From Rosa chinensis (Eukaryota > Streptophyta > Magnoliopsida > Rosales > Rosaceae): DNA of 64,000 bases. Positions 1 to 12,147 of this stretch are shown piece after piece. The position numbers were made by a program, and so were the translations under genes. The notes below the pieces were generated by a model that was not told the origin of the DNA, did no database searches, and was given only the letters and a program-made list of their open reading frames with translations. Positions within the stretch are counted from its first letter, which is position 1. Every line of letters begins with the position of its first letter. The DNA is taken from assembly GCF_002994745.2 (NCBI RefSeq), contig NC_037092.1, positions 26,641,001 to 26,705,000 of the forward strand, written 5' to 3'.

Positions 1-1550
1 AATTCGGATTTCAAATTAATGGGAGCATGAGAGTGTCGGATGATTCACACTAACTCTCTTGCAAATATTGATGCCAATTTCACAAATGCATGCATTTCCT
101 ATATGTGTCGAGTCCTGTATCTAGTACCGGTTAAGGCTACTAAACCAATTATCCTTTCGGTGTATTGATTATGCCGGTTAAGGCCACAATCAACTCTCTA
201 ATTTAGGCATTACGCCGGTTAAGGCCGCAATATCCAAAATTAGAGGCCTAGAGAGCAAGATAATAGAGACCCAAGCAAGCTTAGCTACAATTAAGCTAGC
301 TAATGGTCACCACACTTAAATCCTAAATGCTACAAGACTAATAAGTTGTCAATTTATCAATCTATTCATCACAATTGCCCACAACATAATTTCAAAGGTT
401 GACAAAGTCTAGAAACATGCTTCTAAGGACCAATAAATTCGGATTTAAAGCATACACAATGGAAATTGCATTTATTAAAAGTAAAGCATCAATATTTATA
501 CAAGATGAGTTAGGGCTTCACAACCCTAACTCCCAAAATTGAACTACTCACAGCCCATTATCAAATACATCACCAAAAGTATAGAAAAATTATGAAAGAG
601 ATAATAAGGAAGAGAGAGGAGAGTTAGCTTGGTCACTTCTAGCTATGGGCTAGTATGAACCAAGTAATTTCTTCACTCAACTATCCAAAAATGGATGTGT
701 GCTCTTGATGATGATTTCCTTGAAACCTTGAGTGTCCAATCCGAAAAGATTGAAATTAAAAATGAAGAAGGGAAGAGGAGAGAGTGTGAGGTGATGGGTG
801 AAAGAAAATTGAGGTGGCTTGGTGTGTGTTGCGGCTACTGTTGGAGAAGGAAGAGAGAATTGGGGTGTGGTCTGTTCGGGAGAATAGGAATAGGGTTTCA
901 ATTTTCAAATGTATATGGCTGCACATGTGTGAAGGTATCCCCCAAAGTGAGCTGTGGTCCGTGTGTTTTTAAGGGAGAGGCGAGAATGAGTTAGCAATGG
1001 ATGGTTGTGATTAAAGGAGAAAAAAGCAATGGTTCGTGTGGGTGGCTGGGAAACTGCTCTTTTCTCTTTTTCTTGCCACGTGTCACATGGTCATTGGCGG
1101 AGATGATTAATGTTAATCAAGCCACCTTCATTATGTTGATGCACAGCCCACGTGCCTCCTCCTTTAATTAAACAATTATCTAATTAATTAAACATTTGTT
1201 TAATTAATTGAACATTGTTTAATTAATCCCTCTCACTATTATTCTATATATTTTCTTTTCTCTCTCTTTTGCTCCGGTCTTGAGGCACCTTCACCCAAAT
1301 TATTTTTAGAGTGATCGGTTTCTATCTCCTCGTTTCGAGTTAATCATGGTTGACTAATGTTGACTTTTTCACCATTTTGTCGATAATTCCTATTAGCTCC
1401 AATTACGCCTCATTTTCTCACGCTTTTCGTAACTCTGCTTATTTTCTACAAAATAAATAAAAGTAGATTAATTACATAATAATTGACATGAGGATTAGCT
1501 TGATTTTAGTGTTTTAGATATAATTACACATATATAAATATGTGTAATCA
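1..1550 (-). mobile_element. Athila-type LTR (partial, reverse orientation), running off the left edge
   Basis: Read on the minus strand, this stretch follows the same order as the LTRs of the Athila element at 31740-44127: the AATTACAC terminal segment, the pyrimidine-rich middle, the 'accctaactc' segment and the 'gccggttaaggc' repeats. The LTR edge is the sequence TGTAATCA ending at 1550, the mirror of the TGATTACA start seen at 42381. It differs clearly from the other two LTRs: it has a G-box-like CACGTG near 1078 and lacks the TGACGTCA pair. It is therefore a different subfamily or an older copy. It abuts Copia coding sequence at 1551. Whether it is a solo LTR or the end of a full element cannot be seen. 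ORFs at 677-994 are LTR noise. Confidence 0.85.
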
Positions 1551-3224
1551 TGATCTCTTGGATTTAGACACATATTGACTTTGTCATGACAGGATAGGTC
1601 ATCCTGGTAATGATATGATGATCCATTTACTAAAGACTTCACACGAACATCCATTTTTTGAGCGAAATGAAGCACGAATCAAAGATTGATTCTTGGACTA
1701 ATTATGACCGCCGCCGCTGCCTAAGGTACCTCAGCCGTCCACCACCAGCCTAGGGCTGGCACATTCCCTATCCATAATTCCATGGATGGCATCCATCATG
1801 GTGGTGGCGGCGGCCCAGGTGATGCTATAATCACCAATTTTGCTTCAAATAGCGTAACAGATGCTCAGGCCCAACCAAAATTGGTTGCTTCTACGGCCTC
1901 ACGCTCATTTTCAAAGCCCATTCCTTAGGGAAATTAGGACTGAGACTGTTCTGTGCAAAGGATATGATAATACTCATTCTGTTCTTACATAGAGTCCGTG
2001 GGGATTCTGTGGACTGATTCAACCAACTGCGGACGTTTAAATATCTCATGATGTTGGTTGACACGTAAACACGCTGGTCACGTGTTGTGTCATTGTCCAC
2101 CTGTAAATGTTGCGTATACTACACTCCTAGCACATATCATATGACAACGAGCTCACTCTCCGGATCATCCTTTTCTGTCAATTGGACTTGACAATGCTAG
2201 AGAGTTTGCATCGAAGACATTCGATGGTTATTGCATTGGGACTGATGTTGGACATCATATTCCTATGAACACACCCAAATGGTCTCGCGGAAACGACTAC
2301 GATGGTAGCCCGGATATTGGTAATGCGCACCAATCTCCTTATATCCGCTTGCGGTGATGCAATATCGCATGCAGCTATGCTAATTCGTCTACGACCTACC
2401 GCCACCCAATGTATCTCTGCGTTACAGCTAGTGATTGGGTACAAGTATCGTACTTACGCATATTTGAGTGTGCCATTTATGTGCTAATTGCGCCACCACA
2501 TCTCACTATGATAGGTCCTTATACAGGAATGGGAAAATCAGTTGGATTTGAGACTCCAACAATCGTCCACCACTTAATGCCCTTGCTAGGTGATCTCCTT
2601 ACCACTAGATTTGTTGATGTCACTTTGATGAGATAGTCTTCTAGTCGTTAGGGGGAGATAAGAACACATATGTTCAGCAGGAATGACAGGAATTATCGTG
2701 GCCTGTCCCCACTATGTCTCATCTCGATTCCCAATAAAGTGACGAGATCATACATATCTGCTGGAAACATGCTTGCAAGGAAGGACGTCCCTACGAGAGG
2801 TTGTAACGCCACCCTACTTGGAGGTAGGCATGGCATCAACGCCAAAGAATGTGGCACTCTAGCGTTATAGGCCTTGGCCCCAGCTAGGATGCATGGGAGG
2901 CCTGTGGATTCGAAGGATACTTTGGCACATTCTTATCCTTTGATCATGAAGACTCAAAATCCGTCTCATGAGAATCTTCCGGGTTATGGTTATCGTTAGG
3001 GAACGCCTCAACGTCAGAACCTATTCCTGAGAATATAGAGAGCTCTTTGAAAATTACACTAGTGTACATAAGACGTGGGATAAAAACTCCATTATAATTG
3101 ATGATGTAGTTGCACATTTCGTTGCACATGAGTCTGTTGAGTCCGATGATATCGAACCACGCTCCATTAATGAATGAATGCCAACGTAGAGAAATTTGGC
3201 CGAAATGGAAAGATACGATCCAGG
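1551..3224 (+). pseudogene. Ty1/Copia polyprotein, segment 1: GAG-pre-integrase and integrase remnants
   Basis: In shifting frames the plus strand reads Copia pol. The GAG-pre-integrase motif CHDRIGHPG, followed by a conserved MM, lies at about 1585-1640. Integrase-like words follow at about 1960-2640 (LDNARE-like, TLVMRTNL, RLRPTATQ). The linker into reverse transcriptase (MNECQRREIWPKWKDTIQ) lies at about 3165-3225. Frequent stops and frameshifts show a long-dead copy. The 5' LTR and gag are missing: an Athila LTR abuts at 1551. The reading continues after the MITE at 3952. The element inserted into the F-box gene whose next segment starts at 28821. ORFs listed here are scraps of this polyprotein. 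Confidence 0.85.
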
Positions 3225-3943
3225 CAAGGTTCGAAAAATCGCTAGGCGCTAGTCGGGAGGTGGCCAGGGGACTAGCGCCCAGGCGCCTAGGCGGACGTCC
3301 AGGCGGCGCCTAGGCGGTTTTTATTTTCTTAATTTTTATATCATATAATTATATATAAAATATATATAAAGACTTAAAAAGAGTTTAAAAAACTACTTAG
3401 AAGAGTTTATATTTACTAGAATTTCTATTTCTTTTTCTTTTTTTAAAAGACAAAGTTCAATTCGTCTATCTTCTCTTTCATTCTATCTACCTCCTCATCG
3501 TCCTAAGCATTGATCATTGAGATATTTTGATCAATTAAACATGAGGTCATTAAGTGTTTCAGAATTCAAAGTTTCAATGAGATCTCAAATGTAGATGTAA
3601 AGATGAATTTCATTTGCTTCGAAAATCATTAAGATCTCAGATCTAAATCATTTGATGAATCTCAATGCCTAAAACCGCCTAGCCGCCTAGGCCGCCCAGC
3701 CCGCCTAGGCGCCCGCCCAACCCGCCCAGCCCACCTAGGAGCCCGCCCAGCCCGCCTAGGAGCCCGCCCAACCCGCCCAGGCGCCCGCCCAACCCTCCTA
3801 GCGCCTAGCCGCCTAGGCCGCCCAACCCGCCTAGGCGCCCGCCTAAATCTTGTCCGCCCAATGCCTCCGATTACCTATTACTCGAGTCGGCCTGCTGCCG
3901 CCCAGCGCCTAGGCGGCCTGGGCGGCCGTTTTTTAGAACACTG
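3225..3943. mobile_element. Non-autonomous hAT element (MITE-like) with GC-rich CCTAGG core
   Basis: It is flanked by a perfect 8-bp duplication GATCCAGG (3217-3224 and 3944-3951), the size made by hAT transposases. The ends are imperfect inverted repeats: CAAGGTTCGAAAAATCG on the left against CAGTGTTCTAAAAAACG read from the right. Removing it restores a continuous Copia reading across the two flanks. The interior has an AT-rich centre and two opposed blocks of repeated GCGCCTAGGCGG / CCGCCTAGGCG units (about 3237-3320 and 3668-3935) that can fold on each other. It has no coding capacity. Confidence 0.85.
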
Positions 3944-3951
3944 GATCCAGG

Positions 3952-4168
3952 TTAAGATAGATTCTCTAACGAAGAGGAAGGTTTTTGAGCCAGTGATGCC
4001 AACAGCTCCTAACATAAAACCTATTGACTAATGAGTCTTCGTTAGAAAGTGTGTTGAGAAAAAGATATAGTAATCTATCCTTATGGCGTAAGGCTTCTCA
4101 CAAAACGCCCTAAAATTGACTACGATGAGACATATTCTCTCGTAATGGATGTCATTGCACTCCACTAC
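3952..4168 (+). pseudogene. Ty1/Copia polyprotein, segment 2: start of reverse transcriptase
   Basis: This continues segment 1 directly once the MITE is removed. Readable words are KRKVFEP, PTAPNIKPID and YDETYSLVMDVIALHY, which match the start of the Copia reverse transcriptase region (RVT_2). Frameshifts and stops are present. It is cut at 4168 by the Tekay-like LTR and resumes at about 7460. Confidence 0.8.
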
Positions 4169-7100
4169 TGTGAGCCCCTGAAAATTTTAGTTAATTTCCT
4201 AAAGTAATTTCTTGCTAATAAGATTTTTCCGCAAGGTGATTTAAGTGGAGGAAATGACTTTGGAGATTGTTTTAGTGTCGAGACCACCTATTGGGTCTTA
4301 TGATTTAAGTTTGGGCCGAGATTCTTTCATTTGGGCCTAGAAGGTTACAGAAGTTAAGTGAAGCGATCGTTTGTTGAAGTTTCGGAGACGATAAATTGAG
4401 TTGTAACAAAGTTTTGGATTTTAAATTTTATGAAATCTAGTTTTGGGCCTAGGATGAAGTTGAGAAATAATTTAGGAAGCTTCCGACGAAAAACGAAGAA
4501 AAGAAAAAGTTACAAGCCCAAAACCGAAAACAATTAGTTAGAAGAGATTCGTAATTTGTCACAAGGGTAAAATGGGTATTTCACGGACACAAGTATAAAT
4601 AGGAACTAAAGAACCCACAAAAACCTAAACTCTCTCCTTCCTCCCTTGCAACTGCGTCCTCCCTTCTCTCTCTCTCCTTGACGTCTCTCTCGTCTTCCCA
4701 CTGCCAGCATCGGAAAACACCATTTCCGACCACCACCTAGCAAAACCGTCACTAGCAATTGAACCAGCACCAAATTCTGATCTAAACCCAGCAAGAATCA
4801 CCGGGATGCACTGCCTCCAACCATTGCATGCAACCACCATGGTCTCCGCCGCCATGCCTAATCGGAAAGGCTACTTTCGATCACTTTCTCCACTCACCAC
4901 CATTACCAATTGATTCGGAACAAGCCACTCACCCAAACCCCGAAGCCTTTGCAACGTCTGAAGCTGGAAGACCACTGTAAGCGCCATTGCTGGAGACGAG
5001 GATATGCGGTTCTTCATTCTTTAATTCCCGGCCTGAATGGAGCTATAACACCCACATGAATACAATCTTGGCTTCATGACCTCCCAAACCCCCCAAATTC
5101 TGGACCTCCGACTCCGATCAGAGCCGCCGCAAGCACTACACGCGCCGCTGCTGACTCGTCGACCACCGTAGCTCCGCCGCTCATAATCACCGGATCTTCA
5201 GGCCTTCCGATTAGGTAATTATCGTACCCTCCATCAATTGACACATCCAATTTCGATTTGGATTAGAAACCCTAACCCACTGCCATTTAATTTGAAATTG
5301 AGGATTGGATGGATTTTTGCATTCTGGGAAGTTTTGGAGAAGAGACAAACTGTTGGGTCAGTTTGGTTGATATCGAGAAAAGGGTAAGAACCTTGAACTA
5401 TGTTTTGGATTTGGAATTGGTTGCGGGAATTAAGAATTAATACTGTTCTGTTTGGTAGGGATTCAAATTGGCTGATGGTTGTGGAATACAGTCAAGACGA
5501 AATTGGTTTCCAAGTTGGAAATGGAGAAATGGTAAGGTGTTGGTCTCTACCAAACCACCGGTTTTGGTGTGGTGGTTGTATTTTAGAAATACATTTTGGA
5601 TTGTATTTTTCTAGTGGATTGTTACTGAATGAAATACATTTTTGGAAGGTCACTTGATTGATTAATGCTTGATTGAGTTGTCAAGTTTGGTGAGAACTTG
5701 ACTATACTGTGGATAAGAGTGAACTGGAAATTTGTATGGACAGAATAGGTTTTGTTAGTTAAAATGGTGAATCTGTTATCAATATTGGAATGTCGTATTG
5801 CAAGGTAAACTCTTTAAAGGAGTTGGTAGTAAGGAATTTGATGAATAACCACGTCACGTGGAATTGATGGTGTGATTAAGCCAAACTTGAATGGTTAAGA
5901 AATTAAGTCACTAGCGAAGTACTTTAAAGCTATCATATCTTGGAATAACTCTAAGAATTGTGATCATTCGGGAATGGTAATTGATATTTATCTTTTTGCT
6001 TAAGGTTTAAAGAATAAGTAAAAATGTCAACTCGATTGACCCGAATTACACTAAGGAAAGAAGTACGATCACCATGTCCCAAATGAGCTTATTACGTTAA
6101 GTGAACTGTTTGGGAATGGTTACCAATAATTATTGGTTAGAGATAAATTGGTAATTTATAAAGGAATTGAACAATTTGAAATTATGAGTTTATTTCTTAT
6201 CGGAAATAGTTTTTGTTAAAGGACTCAAGCGTGTGCACATGGAATTGGACGAAGTATTGGAAGTCGGAAACGAAGCTAAGTTTGGGCTAAGCACTCCATA
6301 TCCAGGTAGGGTGTGCTGTCCCTTCCTTGTTAGAGACTTTTCTATACATGGAATGCTCTAGTAAAATAATATGTTTCCTGCAAGTATTTTTTTGGTTGAT
6401 CATTAGTCGATGCCTTGTGATATCTATGTTTGCATAACTGATGATTGCTGTTTGCGAAAACCGAGGCTAGACTTGTATGTTGAGATACTCTACCCATTGT
6501 ATGTTTGTATTTGTGACCTGAAAGTGAATGGGACCTAGACTCGTAGATTCCTAGGGATCCCACGGTGTCGATAACCGTGAACCTTCGGAGGGGGATGTGC
6601 TCTTATGTTTGCCGAGGAAAGGTGAGTATCGACAGTGAACCAGTCATAGGAGACTCAGGGCCAGGAAATGGACACTTTCGTTACTTGTAGTCACAAGGAC
6701 TACATAGTAGTTGGCCGGTTCTCGAAGGATGACGAACCGGGTCGGTCACCGATTTTTTTGAGTTTAGCTGGCAAGTAAGTATCTAGGAGCTCCAAGTTGT
6801 GTGAAGTATACTGCATATGTTTTATAAAAGAAAACAAATGTTTATGGTTGCCTCTTTTCTTAAAGTATTTTTCGATAAACGTGCACAATATTATGTAGTA
6901 AATATTTTCAGCTATATTATCTTTCAAACCTAGCATGGTTGGGTCGGCCTCTACTGGGCATGGGAGGACGAAAGCTCACCCCTACAATAGTGTGCAGGTT
7001 TCGAGCATGTGGTAGGGAAGCGTACAGGGGAGGCACATGGCCCGGCTTGGCGCATTTCTCTTTAGCTTTATCAAAAGAAGGTTTTGGTCCTTAATCAGGC

Positions 7101-7459
7101 TTTGAAGTCACTTATTTATTTGCTTTTTTATTATTTCCTATTCGCTTATTTAAAAATTTTGAGAGACCCGGAGCCCTGGGGCGCGTCTCTCATACTTATA
7201 TTTACTTAGCAATTTGTTATTTCCCAAATTGGGCTCCTATTGTAAGCCCAAATCCTTTAGCCCACTTTAAATTCCGCTATTGAAAATATGCTGTTCTGTT
7301 GCTAGAATGATTTGTCCAAGAAAGTGTTTTGTAAACCAACAGTTTGAACCCAAAAGGCTTTACGATTTCAGGTTGATGAGTTATCGGGATGTCATTCGTG
7401 ACATGTTGGTTTCTCATTGGCTCGGGGTCGCGGCACTGTGGGACCCCTCTCTCGGGTCA
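4169..7459 (+). mobile_element. Long Tekay/Del-like solo LTR inside the Copia reverse transcriptase
   Basis: A 3.3 kb block begins TGTGAGCCCC and ends CTCGGGTCA (TG...CA), and the Copia reading is interrupted exactly here. Internally it has a TATA-like TATAAATAGG near 4592 and a CT-rich leader (4630-4700), then a long transcribed-looking region, the same plan as the LTR at 23126-26197. No primer site, gag or pol follows, so it looks like a solo LTR. The flanks are CCACTAC (4162-4168) and CCACAAC (7460-7466): a direct repeat with one mismatch, but 7 bp rather than the usual 5. ORFs inside (4606-4855, 5400-5657, 7280-7540) are not credible genes. Confidence 0.65.
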
Positions 7460-8342
7460 CCACAACTTCCTTGTCAGTTTGGTAGTTTCCGAATAACTGA
7501 ACATGCAGCTTACGAATGTGGTCACTACATATCTATATAGGGATCTAGATACGGAATATACATGAAGGTTTATGGTGAACTTCATTTACCCAAGTCAAGT
7601 GGCTCTAGACCACGAAGTGCGTTTACAATAAGGTTGAAACGCTCACTAAAGTGACTACTTGATTAGGAATGGATATGCCCGCGCGTTTCCATAACAAGTT
7701 TCAGATTCTATCTCGGTTCATGTTGGACATGATCTTCATTGAAATCCCTTAAAGAGTTAAGGGAAACCGCTGAACACTTGAAATCCGAGTTTGAGATGAA
7801 GGATTTTGGGAGAACACAATTATGTCTCAGTTTGAAACTTGAGCATTGTGTTGATAGATGCTTAGGCATTTTGACAAGGTTAAACCTTCAAGCACCCCCA
7901 TGATCGTCCGTAGTGTTGATCTTGAAAATGATCCTCTTCGTCCAAAGGATGATGACGAAGATGAGCTAGAGGCAGAAGTATCTTACTTAAGTATAATATT
8001 ATTGTACTTAGCTCAATGCACAAGACCGAATATCTCATTTGCACAGAACTTGTTAGCTAAGGTATAGCTCTGCGCCAACGCGACACCATTAGATTGGTGT
8101 AAAAGATATCTTTCGGTACTTGAGATGTACGATTGATATTGGCTTATTCTATCCCTACATAAAGACGATGGATTCAGACCCATCACACACTAGGAACGTC
8201 ACCAACACTAGTCTGCATCCTCTATGCCCATCCCAAAACGACATAAGTGTTTTGGAAGGTTTTGCTGATGTTGGGTATCTCTCTGACCCACACAAAGGTC
8301 ATTCCCAAACTGGTTAAATGTTCACCATGGGTAAAGACCATA
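7460..8342 (+). pseudogene. Ty1/Copia polyprotein, segment 3: reverse transcriptase and RNase H
   Basis: This is the continuation of segment 2. Recognisable parts are the VVTTYLYRDLD stretch near 7519-7555, the HLKSEFEMKDFG stretch near 7775-7810, the KPSSTPMIVRSVDLENDPLR stretch at about 7880-7950, and the RNase H words FADVGYLSDPHKGHSQTG at 8262-8315. These are standard landmarks of Copia RT/RNase H. Stops and frameshifts break the reading. The CACTA element cuts it at 8342 and it resumes at 28004 with SSNH and HEVVRECIW. Confidence 0.85.
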
Positions 8343-9244
8343 CACTAGTACAAAAATTGAATCAGACGACGGCTAAAAACTGTCGTCTGATAAGGAGCTG
8401 ACTGTTGTATATCTCGCTGCCGTCTGATGAAATATGATTTAGAGAACCGTCGTCTGAAGAACTCAGCATCCATGTCGATAGCATGTCGACAACATTAACT
8501 ATTGTGTGAACGTTACTCAGACAACGGGCAACTTAAAAACCCGTTGTGTGATTGTTATTCACATAACAGTTTTTTCATAGCATCAGTGATCTGTTTTGCA
8601 TTCAGACGACAGTTTTAATTTTGAGGATATTGTAAATATTGTGTACATATGACAGTTTTGTGTGGTTATTGTTGTACTAAAAGAATGATTCAATGCATTA
8701 TATATGCTAGAAGCGGAATCAAAAATGACCAAATTAACAGTAACTGATCAATATATAAAAGAAATTGTTATAATCCACATCATGCACCAAAATGGATTGT
8801 GCAAAGGTAATCTTTTATCCACAAAAGAAGTACATCTAATAGTACTCTCCTAGCAATATACATCTAGAAATTTACATAAAAGAGTAGCTTTGCAAGTTTT
8901 GCTGCTCTCATGGCCTCATTGGAGTCTAGCTTTAGAAGCTTCCAAGCACTAATTCTGTAGGACCTTTTTGCACTTGCTTTCATTTACTTTGCTCTTTCTG
9001 CCATGAGAATTTGTAATATCAACACAGAAAAACCAAAGTCAGCTTAATAATCTAATATCCAGTATGCAAGATAGATAAGAAATTGCACATATAGTCAACA
9101 GAACATGCAAGTAGACAACAATAAGGCATTAAACCTCAACCAATAGTAATAGATAGTCCTCTGTCTAAGGTAATACAAAACTGATGCTATATAAAACATG
9201 AAGCAACAATAAACCAAATTTCTTCCAAGTATAAAAGAAATTTA

Positions 9245-9386
9245 TACTATTTTGGTCCTAATCATATATATACGCAAACACAAACACCTATATTATACTA
9301 CATATATACAAAATACATATATATTTTATATATATTATTAGAGAGCGGAGAACTAATGAAGAGTAGTTAACCCAATAAATGTTCAG
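9245..9386 (+). repeat. Direct repeat copy 1 within the CACTA element
   Basis: About 140 bp matching 11799-11940: both run from 'ttctggtcctaa'-like sequence through an ATATATAC-rich core to 'agagaactaat(g/a)aagagtag' and 'aacccaataa/cccagtaatt...gttca'. Point differences show an old internal duplication. Confidence 0.75.
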
Positions 9387-9886
9387 ACTTGCAATGAGCA
9401 CTCATGTTGGGTCATAGTTATCATATGCTAACCATAGTTTTGAAGCTCAAATTAGTACACATACCCATTTGTTCTGATAGATCTTGCTCTAATCAGCAAA
9501 TATGGTATTTACAGCACCCAAACTTGAAAGATCCAACTTCAATTCTTGGCTTTCTGATTCCATAGCCTGGATAACAAACAAAGGAATCATGTTCAGCAAT
9601 AAATACTCATGCTAAGCCAAGTAAAAAAATGTACCAACGGAATCCGTTTCAATGGAAATACCACAGATTTTTCAGTAAGAAATAATAGGGAACCATCTAA
9701 TGGGTGCAGAAAGATGAAAGGAGAGATAGGGATAGTAGATTCAAAAAGGTAGCTAATGTAGACAATTTAACACAACTATCAAAGAACTTGAAAAGTGTCA
9801 ACCATGAGATGCAGAACACAATAATGAAGAATACCTGCTGGATATTTTCATCACATAAATACCTAGTATAAAGTTGAAGTGATCAC

Positions 9887-10565
9887 CTCATAAAGCCTCT
9901 GAAGGGTAAATGGAGGACCTTCGGTAAAACCATGAAGAGCTGCAATGAAGACACATACTATAAACAATTCCCATAAAAACATAACAACATAAACTAAACT
10001 AGCTTACAGGAAAGAAAATATAAACTAAACTAAAAGAGAGATGCATCTTTACATCTTCCACTGTGAATGATGATCCTTCCAGTCATCTAGTGTTTAGAAA
10101 GCACAAATTTGATTATCAGTCAACCCAAAAACCCCCAACAGTTAGTACCATCCAACCCATTTTCATGCAAACCCAGAATGGCCTAGACTGTAAGTACATG
10201 AGATAATGTACGGTGTAAAGAGCACACGGCTCTCAAGGAATAACAAAAGGAAGCAACAAATATAAGGGCATAGTAATAGAGTGGATCTCCTATATGATCA
10301 GGTGAATGAGAATACCTTCATCCAATCTCTTCACCAGTTCTAGGTAGGTTTCTCCTAAAGTAGTAATTTGCTGCTCACTAGTCTTTTCTGCACCAGGATA
10401 CTCTGACAGAATCTTCATAAATCAGGCAATCAGGAAGAGAAGAAATAGAATCATGCATTGTGCACGTGTGTTCATGAATATATGTGACAACCATAAATAC
10501 TAGAAGACCCAAGTACCTGCTTCAGCTGAAAGGATAGCATGTTCTTTAATTTGTCCCAATCATGC
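9887..10565 (-). pseudogene. Captured fragment of PP4 regulatory subunit 2 (three exons)
   Basis: Three minus-strand exons with GT/AG borders join in frame. Exon A (10565-10517) reads HDWDKLKNMLSFQLKQ. Exon B (10412-10316) contains ILSEYPGAE, EQQITTLGETY and LELVKRLDE. Exon C (9939-9887) reads ALHGFTEGPPFTLQRLYE. The W..LK...F.LKQ and G.PFTLQRL signatures are those of the conserved N-terminal region of PPP4R2, a regulatory subunit of protein phosphatase 4. No start codon, upstream or downstream PP4R2 exons are seen, so this is a gene fragment with its introns retained, carried by the CACTA element. A fourth candidate exon (9566-9513) follows in frame but does not look like PP4R2. Confidence 0.8.
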
Positions 10566-10749
10566 CTGTAAGATGTACATAACAAGAAAGTTAACAACCA
10601 AGGAAAAACAAATATTTCTTTTCCATACATCTTAGCTGGAGCAACAAATTAAAGACACATGCATGCACCTAGAATAATGCATCAGTATGACAAACAAAAA
10701 GGAGGGAAACTTCACGGAACCAAGAGAATAGAACAATAAGATCATATAC

Positions 10750-10871
10750 CTGTTTCAAGAAGAGAGCTGCAGTAATAGCACCACCTAGACAACCACCAGT
10801 TTTGACCATATCAGCTACTTCTGATTTCATTGATTCCCAATAACTCCTCCATTGGCATTCTCCAAATCTTC
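10750..10871 (-). pseudogene. Captured fragment of a plant leucine aminopeptidase (M17), frameshifted
   Basis: One minus-strand exon with AG acceptor and GT donor reads IWRMPMEE in one frame, then YWESMKSEVADMVKTGG and GAITAALFLKQ in another. This is the conserved segment of the catalytic domain of plant M17 leucine aminopeptidases that contains the VADM..TGGR metal-site region; here the Arg after TGG is Cys. About two bases are missing between the two parts (near 10841), so the fragment cannot be translated as one frame. The other exons of the enzyme are absent. It lies just upstream, on the same strand, of the PP4R2 exons, so a transcript through both would be chimeric. Confidence 0.8.
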
Positions 10872-11798
10872 CTAGTAAGTCATCAAGCAACTATCAACCT
10901 AATATCAATGCAACGTAATATCTCCAAATCTTGTCCCATGCATTTATACATATCCATTTTAGTTGACATAATCATTTTTCTCATTGAAAAGAACAAGGGA
11001 AAAACAGAGACAATCAAGACTTGAGTGCTTATAAGGTCAACAATATTGTTGCAATAACAATCCAAATTGGAGCAAAACATCAAGACATAACATGGCCAAT
11101 AACAGCTGCAACTTATCTTCTACATATGCAATTCAAAGTTTACTAGCAACCTGAAATAAGAGTACTTTCATAGTTCAAACCGGAACGTACATGCCAAACT
11201 CACTAAGTAAATGAGCAAGTTGTGAAGTTTGACTACTAACATACACTAAACAAAAAAGGAAAGTGTAAGCATGGTAGAAGGAAACAAAACGAGCAAGTTG
11301 TGAGGTTGTGATGTTGACTGTCTGATTGAATAAGAAATACTCATACAGCCAACACAAATTTATCTGCATAAAGAAGTTTTATAATCAAGGAAGGATGAAG
11401 GCATTTCACCATGATGTTCCATTCCTAGTTAAAGCATATGTACTGGAGTTTTTCATAAGCAGCACATCTTGAGTGTGTGTATATGGGTAGTTAGGAGGTT
11501 CTATACTCACAGAAAAACAGATTCACATCCCAGTTGAAGGTTATATCATGAGACTATAAGATGACCACAAAATTCCACCTGAAAGCCACCCTTACAGATG
11601 TTGAAGAGAAGTAAGACTTGACCAACAATAAAGAAATAAGTAGAGCCATTGATGCAATATTTCAATAATGCACAACAAAAATAAATGGCAGGGAACCAGC
11701 AAACTGAGCACAGAACGTGTAGCTATCCTCTTTTATGCCAATCTATGCAAAATGAGCTTGAGATCCAACACAGAAACAAGCATGCATAGAATAAAGAG

Positions 11799-11940
11799 TA
11801 GTATTCTGGTCCTAAGCATATATATACATAAACACAAACACCAATATTATGCTACATATATACATAATACATATATGTGTTATATATGTTTTTAGAGAGC
11901 AGAGAACTAATAAAGAGTAGTAAACCCAGTAATTGTTCAA
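11799..11940 (+). repeat. Direct repeat copy 2 within the CACTA element
   Basis: Partner of 9245-9386, same orientation. Between the copies lie the captured gene fragments. Confidence 0.75.
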
Positions 11941-12147
11941 GCAACTAAATGGAAGTTTCAAAACACACCTCCCATATATGGTGAACATGAATTATCAGAT
12001 TAAAAGATCGTATGTAGTTCAAGTTCATATTCAATTAACTGAAGTTTATATTCAATTTTCATAGATTTCAGCTACCCATAAATGCAAAACAATGAGTAAC
12101 TGAAATGCAATACAAGTTTGAATTTACCCTTCTCAAAGCACATGGAC

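Noticed and set aside
3660..3850. Regular GCCCGCCCA/GCCTAGG units that look like a repeat array or CRISPR
   Set aside because: No spacers of constant length, plant context, and the block lies inside a hAT-type MITE with TSDs.
7280..7540. 86-aa ORF as a separate gene
   Set aside because: It spans the junction of the Tekay-like LTR and Copia reverse transcriptase.
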